This document shows positions 26,570-36,609 of a stretch of 64,000 bases of DNA, in pieces. The notes under the pieces were generated by a model. The model ran no database searches. It saw only the letters and a list, made by a program, of their open reading frames with translations, and was not told the origin of the DNA. The stretch comes from Pseudoduganella albidiflava (GTDB lineage Bacteria > Pseudomonadota > Gammaproteobacteria > Burkholderiales > Burkholderiaceae_D). Made by a program: the position numbers and the translations under genes. The stretch's first letter is position 1. Every line of letters starts with the position of its first letter. The DNA lies in assembly GCF_004322755.1 (NCBI RefSeq), contig NZ_CP036401.1, positions 1,984,001-2,048,000 on the forward strand. Direction: 5' to 3'.

Positions 26570-29500
26570 GTGAAACAATTCAAGCTCAATGCGATGGCTC
26601 TTGCCGCCGCGCAGATCGCGTTCATGGCCGGTGCGGCCCACGCGCAAACCGCCGATGCGGGCAATGCCACCACCGCGACCGTCGTCGTGACGGGCCAGCG
26701 CGCGTCGCTGGAAAACGCCCAGAAGATCAAGCAGAACTCGGACGAGATCGTCGATTCGATCGTCGCCGCCGATATCGGCAAGCTGCCCGACAAGTCGGTG
26801 ACCGAGGTGCTGCAGCGCGTGGTCGGCGTGACGATCGACCGCACCATGTCGCGTTCCGATCCCGAGCACTATTCGGTCGAAGGTTCCGGCGTGTCGATCC
26901 GCGGCCTGTCGTGGGTGCGTTCGGAACTGAACGGCCGCGACTCGTTCTCGGCCAATGGCGGCCGCTCGCTGAACTTCGAGGACGTGCCGCCCGAGCTGAT
27001 GGCCGGCGTGGATATCTACAAGAACCCGTCCGCCGAGCAGATCGAAGGCGGCATCGGCGGCCTGGTCAACCTGCGCACCGCGCTGCCGTTCGACTTCAAG
27101 GGCCGCAAGGTCGCGCTGTCGGCGTCCACCACGTATTCGGAACTGAAGGGCGGCAAATGGTCGCCGTCCGCGTCGATCCTGCTGTCGGACCGCTGGAAAA
27201 CCGGCATCGGCGAAGTGGGCGTGCTGGTCGACTTCGCGCACTCCGAGAGCGGCACCCGTACCGACGGCTTCCAGGTCGAGCCGTACTACCCGCGCAGCAA
27301 TATCGTCGACGGCCGCACTGTCTGGATCCCGAAGGGCGCGCAGTGGCGCACGCTGAACTTCAACCGCGAACGCCAGGGCCTGTACGGCGCGCTGCAGTGG
27401 AAGAAGGATGCCAACCTGCGTTCGCACGTCACCTTCTTCAAGTCGAAGTACGACATGCAGTGGGACGAGAACGCGATCTTCGCCGCGTCGAACCCGTATA
27501 ACTTCCAGGTCGCGCCCGGTGCGACGTGGGGTGCCAACGGCCAGTTCCTGACCGGCACCTTCTCATCGCCGCAGGACGGCGGCATCGACTACGGCGCCGA
27601 TACGCGCGTGGCCAGCCGCAAATCCGACACCACCGACATTTCCTGGAACGTCGAATGGCGCGTGGGCGACAGCTGGACCTTCACCTCCGACCTGCAGCGC
27701 ATCAAGGCCAAGAGCAACGGCTTCGATTCCACCGTGGCCACCGCGGTCAAGATGCCGACGCAGACGCTGGACCTGACCGGCGACCGCCCGAACCTGATCT
27801 TCAACGACGCCCAGCGCGCCCACCTGGCCAATCCGGGCAATTACTACTGGAACTTCACGCAGGAACACCTGGACCAGAGCGAGTCCGAGTCGAAGGCGCT
27901 GAAGCTGGACGCCAAGTACACCTTTGAAAACCCGGTGCTGCGCGACGTGCGCTTCGGCGTGCGCTTCACCAAGCGCGACGCGACCACCGAACTGTCGAAC
28001 CCGGACTACCACTGGGCAGCCGTCACGGCGCCATGGATGGGTTCCTCGATCAGCAAGCTGGCCTACCTGTCGGATCCGCGCTTCGCCGGCAATACCTACC
28101 TGGGCACCTTCGACAACTTCTTCAACGGCAAGGCGAACGTGCCGTCCGTGGTGTTCCCGAACGTGTCGGTGGCCACCGGCTTCCCGCAGAGCTACGCCGC
28201 GCTGCACGAGTACTACCAGATCCTGTGCCGCGAAGCGGCCGCCAACGCGGGTACCACGCCGAACTGCGCGCCATGGACGCCGGCGGCCTTCGGCGGCAAC
28301 CCGTCCGGCATCAACGAGCAGGAAGAAAAGACCAAGGCGTTCTACACGCAGCTGCGCTTCGGCTGGGATGACCTGAAGATGCCGATCGACGGCAATATCG
28401 GCGTGCGCTACGTGAAGACCGACATGAATGCCAACGGCTACACGGTGTTCAACAACACCAGCGCCGTGGTCAATCCGCCGCAGACGCTCAGCGGCGTGCC
28501 GATCCCGAATATCCCCGCTTACTCGGCCGGGCAGAACTACGAGAATTCATACAGCAATGTGCTGCCGAGCCTGAACCTGCGCCTGAAGGCGCGCGACGAC
28601 CTGCAATTCCGCTTCGCGCTGGCCCGTGCCATCTCGCGGCCGGACTTCTCGCAGCTGCAGGGCTACACCACGCTGTCGCAGTCGACGGACACCACGACGA
28701 CCGTCTTCCCGGACCGTCCGTCCAACACGAACGTGAACAGCGTGTCGCAGACGGGGGAAGGCAAGGGCAACCCGATGCTCAAGCCGATCAAGTCCGACCA
28801 GCTGGACCTGACGGGCGAATGGTACTTCGGCAAATCCAGCTCGATCACGCTGGCCATGTTCCACAAGCGCCTGAAGGACATCATCGTCAACCAGACGTAC
28901 CAGTATGCGATCCCGGACGTGAACGGCCGCATGTACAACTTCAACGTGACCGCTCCCGTGAACGGCGCGAGCGGCCGCGCCACCGGCTTCGAGGTGGCCT
29001 ACCAGCAGTACTTCGACAAGCTGCCGGGCGCCTGGGCCGGCCTCGGCGTGCAGGCCAACTACACCTACGTGGACAGCAACACGAAACTGTCGACCAGCAC
29101 GTTCACCGCCTACTGCACCGGCGGCAACAACGTGGCGAACGTGAACCTGAACCAGAACGGCTGCGACACCAACGGCCAGTCCTTCGGCGACCTGCCGCTG
29201 CAATACCTGTCGAAGAACGCCTACAACCTGGCGCTGCTGTACGACTACGGCAAGTGGTCGGCCCGCGCGGCGTGGAGCTGGCGCTCGAAGAACCTGCAGG
29301 GCGTGAACGTGAACGGCACGCGCGGCGGCGACGGCACGGATACCAATCCGAACAGCGCCACCCCGGGCGCCACCAACATCGGCTGGGCACTGCCGACGTG
29401 GGCGGACGACTACGGCCAGCTGGACGCTTCCGTGTCGTACCAGTTCAACGAGCGCATGCAGATCGTCGTCGACGGCTCGAACCTGACGGACTCGAAGTAC

Positions 29501-29593
29501 AAGCAGCTGATGCAGCAGGGGATCGGCATGATGGGCCGCGCATGGTTCGTCTCGGGCCCGCGCTATTCCGCGAAACTGAACTACTCGTTCTAA
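26570..29593 (+). CDS. TonB-dependent receptor for xyloglucan oligosaccharides
   Basis: A 1007-residue outer-membrane receptor. The GTG at 26570 is preferred because GAGGAG sits six bases upstream; the ATG at 26564 directly abuts it. A signal peptide ending GAAHAQ precedes the TonB box and plug (TVVVTGQRASLENAQKIKQN, VTEVLQRVVGVTID, SIRGLSWVRSELNG). A long barrel ends RYSAKLNYSF. It belongs to the TonB-Xanth-Caul type but is clearly distinct from the tandem pair at 5.9-12.2 kb. It sits inside the xyloglucan enzyme operon, 76 bp after GH95 and 10 bp before GH35, so its ligand is probably a xyloglucan oligosaccharide. Confidence 0.92.
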   Translation: MKQFKLNAMALAAAQIAFMAGAAHAQTADAGNATTATVVVTGQRASLENAQKIKQNSDEIVDSIVAADIGKLPDKSVTEVLQRVVGVTIDRTMSRSDPEHYSVEGSGVSIRGLSWVRSELNGRDSFSANGGRSLNFEDVPPELMAGVDIYKNPSAEQIEGGIGGLVNLRTALPFDFKGRKVALSASTTYSELKGGKWSPSASILLSDRWKTGIGEVGVLVDFAHSESGTRTDGFQVEPYYPRSNIVDGRTVWIPKGAQWRTLNFNRERQGLYGALQWKKDANLRSHVTFFKSKYDMQWDENAIFAASNPYNFQVAPGATWGANGQFLTGTFSSPQDGGIDYGADTRVASRKSDTTDISWNVEWRVGDSWTFTSDLQRIKAKSNGFDSTVATAVKMPTQTLDLTGDRPNLIFNDAQRAHLANPGNYYWNFTQEHLDQSESESKALKLDAKYTFENPVLRDVRFGVRFTKRDATTELSNPDYHWAAVTAPWMGSSISKLAYLSDPRFAGNTYLGTFDNFFNGKANVPSVVFPNVSVATGFPQSYAALHEYYQILCREAAANAGTTPNCAPWTPAAFGGNPSGINEQEEKTKAFYTQLRFGWDDLKMPIDGNIGVRYVKTDMNANGYTVFNNTSAVVNPPQTLSGVPIPNIPAYSAGQNYENSYSNVLPSLNLRLKARDDLQFRFALARAISRPDFSQLQGYTTLSQSTDTTTTVFPDRPSNTNVNSVSQTGEGKGNPMLKPIKSDQLDLTGEWYFGKSSSITLAMFHKRLKDIIVNQTYQYAIPDVNGRMYNFNVTAPVNGASGRATGFEVAYQQYFDKLPGAWAGLGVQANYTYVDSNTKLSTSTFTAYCTGGNNVANVNLNQNGCDTNGQSFGDLPLQYLSKNAYNLALLYDYGKWSARAAWSWRSKNLQGVNVNGTRGGDGTDTNPNSATPGATNIGWALPTWADDYGQLDASVSYQFNERMQIVVDGSNLTDSKYKQLMQQGIGMMGRAWFVSGPRYSAKLNYSF

Positions 29594-29603
29594 TAGGGAG
29601 CCG

Positions 29604-31253
29604 ATGAAAACCGCCAAGCAGATTTTCACGAAGAGCTTGCTGGCCGGTGCGTGCGCGATGGTGGTTTCGGCGGCCATGGCCGCCGAGCTGCCGCGCGTCG
29701 TATCGAAGGACGGGCGCCACGCCCTGATGGTCGATGGCGCGCCGTACCTGATCCTGGGCGCGCAGGCGCACAATTCCAGCAATTACCCGAAGGCGCTGCC
29801 GCAGGTATGGGCCGCCGTCGCCGACGCGCAGGCCAACACGCTGGAGATTCCGATCGCCTGGGAACAGGTCGAGCCGGTCGAAGGCAAGTTCGACTTCAGC
29901 TTCGTCGACACGCTCGTCAAGGAAGCCCGCGAGAAGGATGTGCGCCTGGTGCTGCTGTGGTTCGGCACCTGGAAGAACACCGCGCCGGCCTACCTGCCGG
30001 AGTGGGTCAAGTTCGACAACAAGCGCTTCCCGCGCATGGTCGACGAGAAGGGCAAGAGCAGCTACAGCCATTCGCCGTTCGGCACAGAGACGCTGAAGCT
30101 CGACAAGCGCGCCTTCGTCGAATTCATGAAGCACCTGAAGGCGATCGACGGCGACAGGCAAACCGTGATCATGGTGCAGGTGCAGAACGAAGTCGGCACC
30201 TACGGCCTGGTGAGGGATCACAGCCCGGCCGCGCAGAAGGCGTTCAACGGTCCCGTGCCGGCCGCCGTGCTGGCGAAGCAGAAATCTCCCGTCAAAGGGA
30301 AAGCCAGCGGGACGTGGAAGGAAGTCTACGGCGCCTACGCCGACCAGTACTTCCACACGTGGGCGGTGGCCAACTACATCGAGGAGATCGCGAAAGCCGG
30401 CCGTGCCGTCTACGACCTGCCGATGTTCGTGAACAACGCGCTGCGCGATCCCGTGGAACCCATGGCGCCGTGGAAGGGCAACTTCGCCAGTGGCGGCCCG
30501 ACCTACGACGTGCTGGGCATCTACGAGGCGGCCGCGCCGCACATCGACGTGGCCGGTCCGGACATCTACCTGCACGAGTCCGACAAGGTGGCGAAGACGC
30601 TCGAGCAGTTCCACACGAAGGACAATCCGCTGTTCGTGCCGGAGATCGGCAACTCGGAAGATTTTGCGCGCGTGGCGTATGCCGTGTTCGGCCAGGGCGG
30701 CATCGGCTTCGCGCCGTTCGGCATCGATTACTTTGCGTTCTCCAACTACCCGCTGGGTTCCAAGGCCACCGACAAGACGATGACCGAGCCGTTCGGCAAG
30801 GTGTACGGGGCGTTCCGGCCGATGATGCGCGAATGGGCGAAGTGGGGCTTCGAAGGGCGCACCCGCGGCGTGTTCGAACATGACGACCGCAAGCCGCAAA
30901 GCATCGCCCTCGACGGCTGGAAAGCCACTGTCAGCTTCCGCCAGCGCCAGTTCGGCGATTCGATGGAAAAGAACGATCCGCTCGAAGGCACGGAAAAGCC
31001 GAACGGCGGCCTGGCCATCGCGCAGGTTGCGGACAACGAATTCATCGTCGTGGCGCAGAACGCGCGCATCAAGTTCGATCCGGCCGGCCGCAATGCCGGG
31101 AAACCTTCGATGTACGCGCGCGTGGAAGAAGGGCAGTACGCCGACGGCAAGTGGGTGATGGAACGCGTGTGGAACGGCGACCAGACCGACTACGGTCTCA
31201 ACTTCGGCGCCAGGCCTTTCGTACTCAAAATCAAACTGGGGACTTATCAATGA
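29604..31253 (+). CDS. GH35 beta-galactosidase (DUF5597 type)
   Basis: A 549-residue exported exo-beta-galactosidase. A signal peptide ending VSAAMA is followed by a TIM barrel with acid/base Glu196 in QVQNEVGTYG and nucleophile Glu347 in FVPEIGNSED. The C-terminal ~150 residues correspond to the DUF5597 beta domain of the Cellvibrio Bgl35A-like subgroup, which acts on galactosylated xyloglucan oligosaccharides. It lies 10 bp after the TonB receptor and overlaps the GH31 gene (ATGA). It would expose alpha-xylosyl units for the next enzyme. It is only distantly related to the other two GH35 proteins in the window. Confidence 0.92.
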   Translation: MKTAKQIFTKSLLAGACAMVVSAAMAAELPRVVSKDGRHALMVDGAPYLILGAQAHNSSNYPKALPQVWAAVADAQANTLEIPIAWEQVEPVEGKFDFSFVDTLVKEAREKDVRLVLLWFGTWKNTAPAYLPEWVKFDNKRFPRMVDEKGKSSYSHSPFGTETLKLDKRAFVEFMKHLKAIDGDRQTVIMVQVQNEVGTYGLVRDHSPAAQKAFNGPVPAAVLAKQKSPVKGKASGTWKEVYGAYADQYFHTWAVANYIEEIAKAGRAVYDLPMFVNNALRDPVEPMAPWKGNFASGGPTYDVLGIYEAAAPHIDVAGPDIYLHESDKVAKTLEQFHTKDNPLFVPEIGNSEDFARVAYAVFGQGGIGFAPFGIDYFAFSNYPLGSKATDKTMTEPFGKVYGAFRPMMREWAKWGFEGRTRGVFEHDDRKPQSIALDGWKATVSFRQRQFGDSMEKNDPLEGTEKPNGGLAIAQVADNEFIVVAQNARIKFDPAGRNAGKPSMYARVEEGQYADGKWVMERVWNGDQTDYGLNFGARPFVLKIKLGTYQ

Positions 31254-34129
31254 TCAAATCGAATATCAAGGCAGTCAGCCTGGCATGCCTGATGGTGGCA
31301 ACGGGCGCCCCGGCATGGGCCGGCACGTTCCAGCAAACTTCCAGCGGCGTGACGATCGCGCCGGACGCCGGCGCAGCAAAAGAAATCCGCCTGCAGGTGA
31401 TGGCCGATAACATCGTCCATGTCGTCAAGGTCGACCAGGCCGGCAAGGAGCTGACGCCGTCGCTGATGACGATCGCCAAGCCCTGCGCCTGCACCTTCGA
31501 CGTGAAGAAGAGCGGCGATGCCGTGACGCTGACGACGAAGAAGCTGGTGGCCACCGTGTCGCTGAAGGATGGCCGCGTGCAGTTCGCCGACAAGGGCGGC
31601 GCCGTGTTCCTGAAGCAGGATGCCGAGGACATGCAGCCGGTCTCCGTGGGTGGAAAACCCTACCTGGCCGTGAAGCAGGGCTTCAACTACGGCACCAAGG
31701 ACGCGTTCTACGGCACCGGGCAGCACCAGAACAACCAGATGAACCTGAACGGTGAAGACGTCGATCTCCTGCAGCACAACATGGACATCGCCATCCCGCT
31801 GGTCGTCTCGGACAAGAACTACGGCATCCTGTGGGACAACAATGGCATCACCCGCTTCGGCGATGCCCGTCCCTACGGCCCGATCGGCCGCGACCTGAAG
31901 CTGACGGATGCCGCCGGCAAGGAAGGCGCGCTGACCGCCCGTTACTACATCGGCGGCAAGCTGGCGCTGGAGCGCCGCGAAGACAACATCAACTACCAGT
32001 ACCTGAAGGATGTCGCCGAGTTCTGGCCGAAGGAACTCAAGCCGCTGAAGGAACTGAAGGACGTCAAGGTCGTCTGGGAAGGCAAGCTCGCGAGCGACAA
32101 GCCGGGCGTGCACAAGATGAAGCTGTACTCGTCCGACTATGCCACGCTGACCGTGGATGGCAAGCAGGTGATGGACGTGTGGCGCCAGGGCTGGAACCCG
32201 TGGTACCACAACTTCGAAGTCAACTTCGGCGCCAACAAGCCGGTGGACTTCAAGCTGGAATGGAAGCCGGAAGGCGGCATGATCTACGTGGCGCACAACA
32301 ACCCGCTGCCGAAGGCGGAGCGCCACTCGCTGCAGTTCTCGTCCGAGATCGCCGAGGGCCTGAACTACTACGTGATCCGCGGCACCAGCATCGACAACGT
32401 GATCGGCGGCTACCGCGTGCTGACCGGCACCCAGCCGCTGATGCCGAAGTGGGCCTACGGCTTCTGGCAGTCGCGCCAGCGCTACGAGACCCAGGAGCAG
32501 CTGCTCGACACCGTGAAGACCTACCGCCAGAACGGCTGGCCGCTCGACAACATCGTGCAGGACTGGTTCTACTGGCCGGAAAACGGCTGGGGTTCGCACG
32601 ACTGGGATCCGAAGCGCTTCCCGAACCCGAAGGGCATGGTCGATGAAGTGCACAAGATGAATGCGCGCATCATGCTGTCCGTGTGGGGCAAGTTCTACGA
32701 GAACACCGACAACTACCAGGAACTGAAGGCCAAGGGCCACATGTGGACCAAGAACGTCGAGGATGGCGCGCTGGACTGGGTCGGCCCGGGCTACAAGAAC
32801 AGCCATTACTCGCCGTACACGCAGGAAGCCCGCGACATCTATTATCGCCAGATGAAGACCAAGCTGGTCGACCTGGGCTTCGACGCCTGGTGGCTCGACA
32901 ACACCGAGCCGGACGTGCTGTCGAACACGCGCCTGGAAGACTTCAAGAAGCTGATCGGCCCGACGGTCTACGGCCCCGGCGAGATCACCTTCAACTCGTA
33001 CAGCCTGGTGCAGACGCAGGCGCTGTATGACGGCCTGAAACGCGACCAGCCGAACAAGCGCCAGTTCATCCTGTCGCGTTCCGGCTTTGCCGGCGTGCAG
33101 CGCAACTACGTGGCCACGTGGAGCGGCGACACGGTGGGCCGCTGGAATAACCTGTACGACCAGATCTCGGCCGGCGTGAGCTCGTCGATGTCCGGCGTGC
33201 CGAACTGGACGCACGATATCGGCGGCTATGCGCAGGAAACCCGTTTCCAGAGCGGCGAGCTGGGTTCGGCGCAGGAAAACCGTGGTATCGGCGGCGTGGA
33301 AGTCAAGCCGGAAGACCTGAAGGAATGGCGCGAGCTGAACCTGCGCTGGTGGCAGTTCGGCGCGTTCACGCCGCTGTTCCGCTCGCACGGCGAAGTGGTC
33401 AAGCGCGAGATCCACAATATCGCGCCGGAAGGTTCGCCGATGCGCGACTCGATGGTGTGGTACCTGAAGCTGCGCTACCGCCTGATGCCGTACATCTACG
33501 CGACGGCATCGAGCACGTACTTCAACGAAGGCTCGATCATGCGCGGCCTGGTGATGGACTTCCCGACCGACCCGGGCTCGAAGGACGTCAAGGACGAATT
33601 CCTGTTCGGCCATGCCTTCCTGGTCGCGCCGGTATCCGAGTACGGTGCCCGCGAGCGCAAGGTGTACCTGCCGAAGGGCGCGCAGTGGTACGACTATTAC
33701 ACCGGCGAACGCCAGCAGGGTGGCCGCACGGTGACCGCCGCCGCGCCGGAAACGCGCATGCCGCTGTTCGTCAAGGCCGGCTCGATCGTGCCGATGGGCC
33801 CAGTCACGCAGTACGTGGACGAAAAGCCGGATGCGCCCATCACGCTGAAGGTGTACACGGGCGCCAACGGCCAGTTCAGCTTCTACGAGGACGATGGCGT
33901 GAGCGAGGACTACCAGCGCGGCAAGTACTCGCGTATCCCGCTGTCGTGGGACGAGAAGAGCGGCACGCTGACGATCGGCCAGCGCGCCGGCGACGGCTAC
34001 CAGGGCATGGTGGCGAAGCGCACGTTCCGCGTGCATTTCGTGAAGCCGGGCGTATCGAGCTCGGACACGTTCGACACGGCGGACAAGGAAGTGACGTATG
34101 AAGGCAAACCAGTGACGGTGAAACTGTAA
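31250..34129 (+). CDS. GH31 alpha-xylosidase with PA14 insert
   Basis: A 959-residue exported enzyme that would release alpha-1,6-xylose from the non-reducing end of xyloglucan oligosaccharides. A signal peptide ends PAWAG. The N-terminal GH31 beta domain is interrupted at ~275-350 by a PA14-like module (GVHKMKLYSSDYATLTVDGK, QGWNPWYHNFEV), as in xyloglucan-specific GH31 enzymes. The barrel carries the nucleophile in DAWWLDNTEPD (Asp550) and acid/base in TWSGDTVGRW (Asp627), then MSGVPNWTHDIGGY. A C-terminal beta domain follows. The ATG overlaps the GH35 stop and the TAA overlaps the GH3 start. Confidence 0.93.
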   Translation: MIKSNIKAVSLACLMVATGAPAWAGTFQQTSSGVTIAPDAGAAKEIRLQVMADNIVHVVKVDQAGKELTPSLMTIAKPCACTFDVKKSGDAVTLTTKKLVATVSLKDGRVQFADKGGAVFLKQDAEDMQPVSVGGKPYLAVKQGFNYGTKDAFYGTGQHQNNQMNLNGEDVDLLQHNMDIAIPLVVSDKNYGILWDNNGITRFGDARPYGPIGRDLKLTDAAGKEGALTARYYIGGKLALERREDNINYQYLKDVAEFWPKELKPLKELKDVKVVWEGKLASDKPGVHKMKLYSSDYATLTVDGKQVMDVWRQGWNPWYHNFEVNFGANKPVDFKLEWKPEGGMIYVAHNNPLPKAERHSLQFSSEIAEGLNYYVIRGTSIDNVIGGYRVLTGTQPLMPKWAYGFWQSRQRYETQEQLLDTVKTYRQNGWPLDNIVQDWFYWPENGWGSHDWDPKRFPNPKGMVDEVHKMNARIMLSVWGKFYENTDNYQELKAKGHMWTKNVEDGALDWVGPGYKNSHYSPYTQEARDIYYRQMKTKLVDLGFDAWWLDNTEPDVLSNTRLEDFKKLIGPTVYGPGEITFNSYSLVQTQALYDGLKRDQPNKRQFILSRSGFAGVQRNYVATWSGDTVGRWNNLYDQISAGVSSSMSGVPNWTHDIGGYAQETRFQSGELGSAQENRGIGGVEVKPEDLKEWRELNLRWWQFGAFTPLFRSHGEVVKREIHNIAPEGSPMRDSMVWYLKLRYRLMPYIYATASSTYFNEGSIMRGLVMDFPTDPGSKDVKDEFLFGHAFLVAPVSEYGARERKVYLPKGAQWYDYYTGERQQGGRTVTAAAPETRMPLFVKAGSIVPMGPVTQYVDEKPDAPITLKVYTGANGQFSFYEDDGVSEDYQRGKYSRIPLSWDEKSGTLTIGQRAGDGYQGMVAKRTFRVHFVKPGVSSSDTFDTADKEVTYEGKPVTVKL

Positions 34130-36315
34130 TGGTGGTGATGAAGAAAGCAATCGTACTGGCCGTGGCCGCGGTGTTCTCGGCCTCCGCTTACTCTGCGCCC
34201 GATCCCGACAAGCGTGCCCGGGACACCGTGGCGCAGATGACGCAGGCGGAAAAGCTGCTGCTGGTGTTCGGCTACTTCGGTGCCGAATTCGCCGGCGTGA
34301 AGCCGCCCAAGGATGCGATTCCATACACGGCGGGCTATGTGCCGGGCATTCCGCGGCTGAACATCCCGCCGCAGTGGCAGACCGACGCCGGCCTGGGCGT
34401 GGCCACGCAGCCGTCGCCGGCGCCGCGCGAACGGACCGCGCTGCCGTCCGGCATGGCGACGGCGTCGAGCTGGAACACCAAGCTGGCGTACGAAGCGGGG
34501 GCCATGATCGGCCGCGAGGCGCGCCTGTCCGGCCACAACGTGATCCTGGGCGGCGCCGTGAACCTGCAGCGCGATCCCCGCAACGGCCGCAACTTCGAGT
34601 ATGCCGGCGAGGACCCGCTGCTGGCCGGCGTCATCACCGGCGAGCAGATCCGCGGTAACCAGTCGAACAACCTCGTCGGCACGATCAAGCACTTCGCGTT
34701 CAACGACCAGGAAACCAACCGTAACACGATCGACGTGAAGATCGACGAGCCGGCCGGGCAGATGTCCGACCTGCTGGCGATGCGCATCGCGATCGAGCGC
34801 GGCGATCCCGGTTCGGTGATGTGCGCGTACAACCTGGTCAACGGGGTGTACGCGTGCGAAAGCGACTGGCTGCTCAACCAGGTGCTGAAGAAGGACTGGG
34901 GCTACAAGGGCTTCGTGATGTCCGACTGGGGCGCCACGCACTCGACCACGCAGGCCGCCAATGGCGGGCTCGATCAGCAGTCCGGCTGGCCGTTCGACAA
35001 GTCGATGTACTTCGGCCCCGCGCTGAAGGAAGCGGTCGACAACGGCCACGTGCCGGCGGCGCGGCTGGACGACATGGCGAAACGCATCCTGCGCGCCATG
35101 TATGCGAATGGGCTGATGGATGCGCCGCAGCCGAAGGTGGAACCGGAGAAGATCGACTTCGCGGCGCATGCCAAGGTGACGCGGCAGGTGGCGGAAGAGG
35201 GCAGCGTGCTGCTCAAGAACGCCGGCAACCTGTTGCCGCTGGCGGTCGATGGTGCCAATGCGGTCAAGTCGATCGTCATCATCGGCGGGCATGCCGACAA
35301 GGCGGTGATCTCCGGCGGCGGCGCGGCGCAGGTGCATCCGCACGGTGGCAGCGCGGTGAAAGGCGAGGGGCCGAAGGGCTTCCCGGGGCCGATCATCTGG
35401 CTGCCGTCGTCGCCGATGAAGGCGCTCCAGGCGCGCACCAAGGCGCGTGTCACGTATGTCGACGGCAAGGATACCGCCGCCGCCGCGAAAGCCGCCGCTT
35501 CGGCCGATATCGCCATCGTGTTCGCCACGCAGTGGGCCGCCGAGAGCCTGGATGCGCCGTCGATGGCGCTGCCGGACAACCAGGATGCGCTGATCTCGGC
35601 CGTCGCTGGCGCGAACCAGCGCACCGTCGTCGTGCTGGAAACGGGCAATCCCGTCACCATGCCGTGGCTAAACAAGGTGGGCGCCGTGCTGGCCGCGTGG
35701 TTCCCCGGCTCGGCGGGTGGCGAGGCGATCGCGCGGCTGCTGACGGGCGAAGTCAATCCCTCCGGCCGCCTGGCCGCCACGTTCCCCGCCGCGGAAGCCC
35801 AGCTGCCGCGGCCGAAGATCGACGGCGACCCGGCCAGCCGCGATGGCCGCTTCACCACCGACTACAACATCGAAGGCGCGGCCGTCGGCTACAAGTGGTT
35901 CGAGAAGACCGGCAAGAAGCCGCTGTTCGCGTTCGGGCACGGCCTGTCGTACACCACGTACGAATACCGCGACCTGAAGGCCCGCAACGATGGCGGCAAG
36001 GTGGTGGTGTCGTTCACCGTCGCCAACACCGGCCAGCGCGCCGGGCAGGCCGTGCCGCAGGTGTACGTGGGCCCCGCCGCAGGCACCGTCAAGGCCGCCG
36101 GCTGGGAAGCCCCGCGCCGTCTGGCCGGCTGGGACAAGGTGGCACTGCAGCCGGGCGAGAGCAAGTCCGTCAGCGTGACCGTCGACCCGCGCATCCTCGC
36201 CGTCTGGGAAGCGAAGACCCGCGACTGGCAGCGCCGCCCTGGCACCTACGAGTTCCACCTCGGCGGCGCCTCCGACGCCATCACCGCCCGCACCACGCTG
36301 GCCTTGCCGAAGTAG
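34129..36315 (+). CDS. GH3 beta-glucosidase
   Basis: A 728-residue exported exo-enzyme that would strip beta-glucose from the xyloglucan backbone after xylose removal. The start may be ATG 34129 (TAATG overlap with the GH31 stop) or ATG 34138, which gives a cleaner signal peptide (MKKAIVLAVAAVFSASAYSA). The TIM barrel has KHFAFNDQETNRN and nucleophile Asp in FVMSDWGATHS (~266). The alpha/beta sandwich has the acid/base Glu in QWAAESLDAPSMALP (~472), and a C-terminal FN3-like domain follows (GHGLSYTTYEYRDL). It is last in the operon and is followed by a palindrome array. Confidence 0.93.
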   Translation: MVVMKKAIVLAVAAVFSASAYSAPDPDKRARDTVAQMTQAEKLLLVFGYFGAEFAGVKPPKDAIPYTAGYVPGIPRLNIPPQWQTDAGLGVATQPSPAPRERTALPSGMATASSWNTKLAYEAGAMIGREARLSGHNVILGGAVNLQRDPRNGRNFEYAGEDPLLAGVITGEQIRGNQSNNLVGTIKHFAFNDQETNRNTIDVKIDEPAGQMSDLLAMRIAIERGDPGSVMCAYNLVNGVYACESDWLLNQVLKKDWGYKGFVMSDWGATHSTTQAANGGLDQQSGWPFDKSMYFGPALKEAVDNGHVPAARLDDMAKRILRAMYANGLMDAPQPKVEPEKIDFAAHAKVTRQVAEEGSVLLKNAGNLLPLAVDGANAVKSIVIIGGHADKAVISGGGAAQVHPHGGSAVKGEGPKGFPGPIIWLPSSPMKALQARTKARVTYVDGKDTAAAAKAAASADIAIVFATQWAAESLDAPSMALPDNQDALISAVAGANQRTVVVLETGNPVTMPWLNKVGAVLAAWFPGSAGGEAIARLLTGEVNPSGRLAATFPAAEAQLPRPKIDGDPASRDGRFTTDYNIEGAAVGYKWFEKTGKKPLFAFGHGLSYTTYEYRDLKARNDGGKVVVSFTVANTGQRAGQAVPQVYVGPAAGTVKAAGWEAPRRLAGWDKVALQPGESKSVSVTVDPRILAVWEAKTRDWQRRPGTYEFHLGGASDAITARTTLALPK

Positions 36316-36328
36316 CGTTCTAACAACA

Positions 36329-36582
36329 GGGACAGTCCCTCCCAGGGGGACAGTCCCCAGCGTTTTGACAACACATGCTTGGCTTAGACTCTCCTGAAAC
36401 CGGGGTCCGACCCCAGTTTTCGGAAATTAGTTGCCCAGAACCGGGGTCTGACCCTGGTTTTGGGCAATTTTGTTAACAGCACGGGATTTCGGCCGTAGGA
36501 ATCTGACAAACTTTCCTAAAACCGGGGTCTGACCCCGGTTTTGGGAAATAATAAAAGTTTCCTGGAATTGGGGTCTGACCCC
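36329..36582. repeat. Array of GTC(C/T)GAC-centred palindromes
   Basis: Four near-palindromic units of ~38 bp surround GGGGTCCGACCCC (36402-36414), GGGTCTGACCC (~36444-36454), ACCGGGGTCTGACCCCGGT (36521-36539) and GGGGTCTGACCCC (36570-36582). Each is flanked by TTTCC/GGAAA-like arms. Two shorter palindromes, GGGACAGTCCC (36329-36339) and GGGGACAGTCCCC (36346-36358), precede them. They fill the 294-bp gap after GH3. They look like REP-type repeats and could also terminate the operon. No gene is seen here. Confidence 0.8.
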
Positions 36583-36609
36583 GGTTTGCGGGAATATTTT
36601 GGAGGGGAC

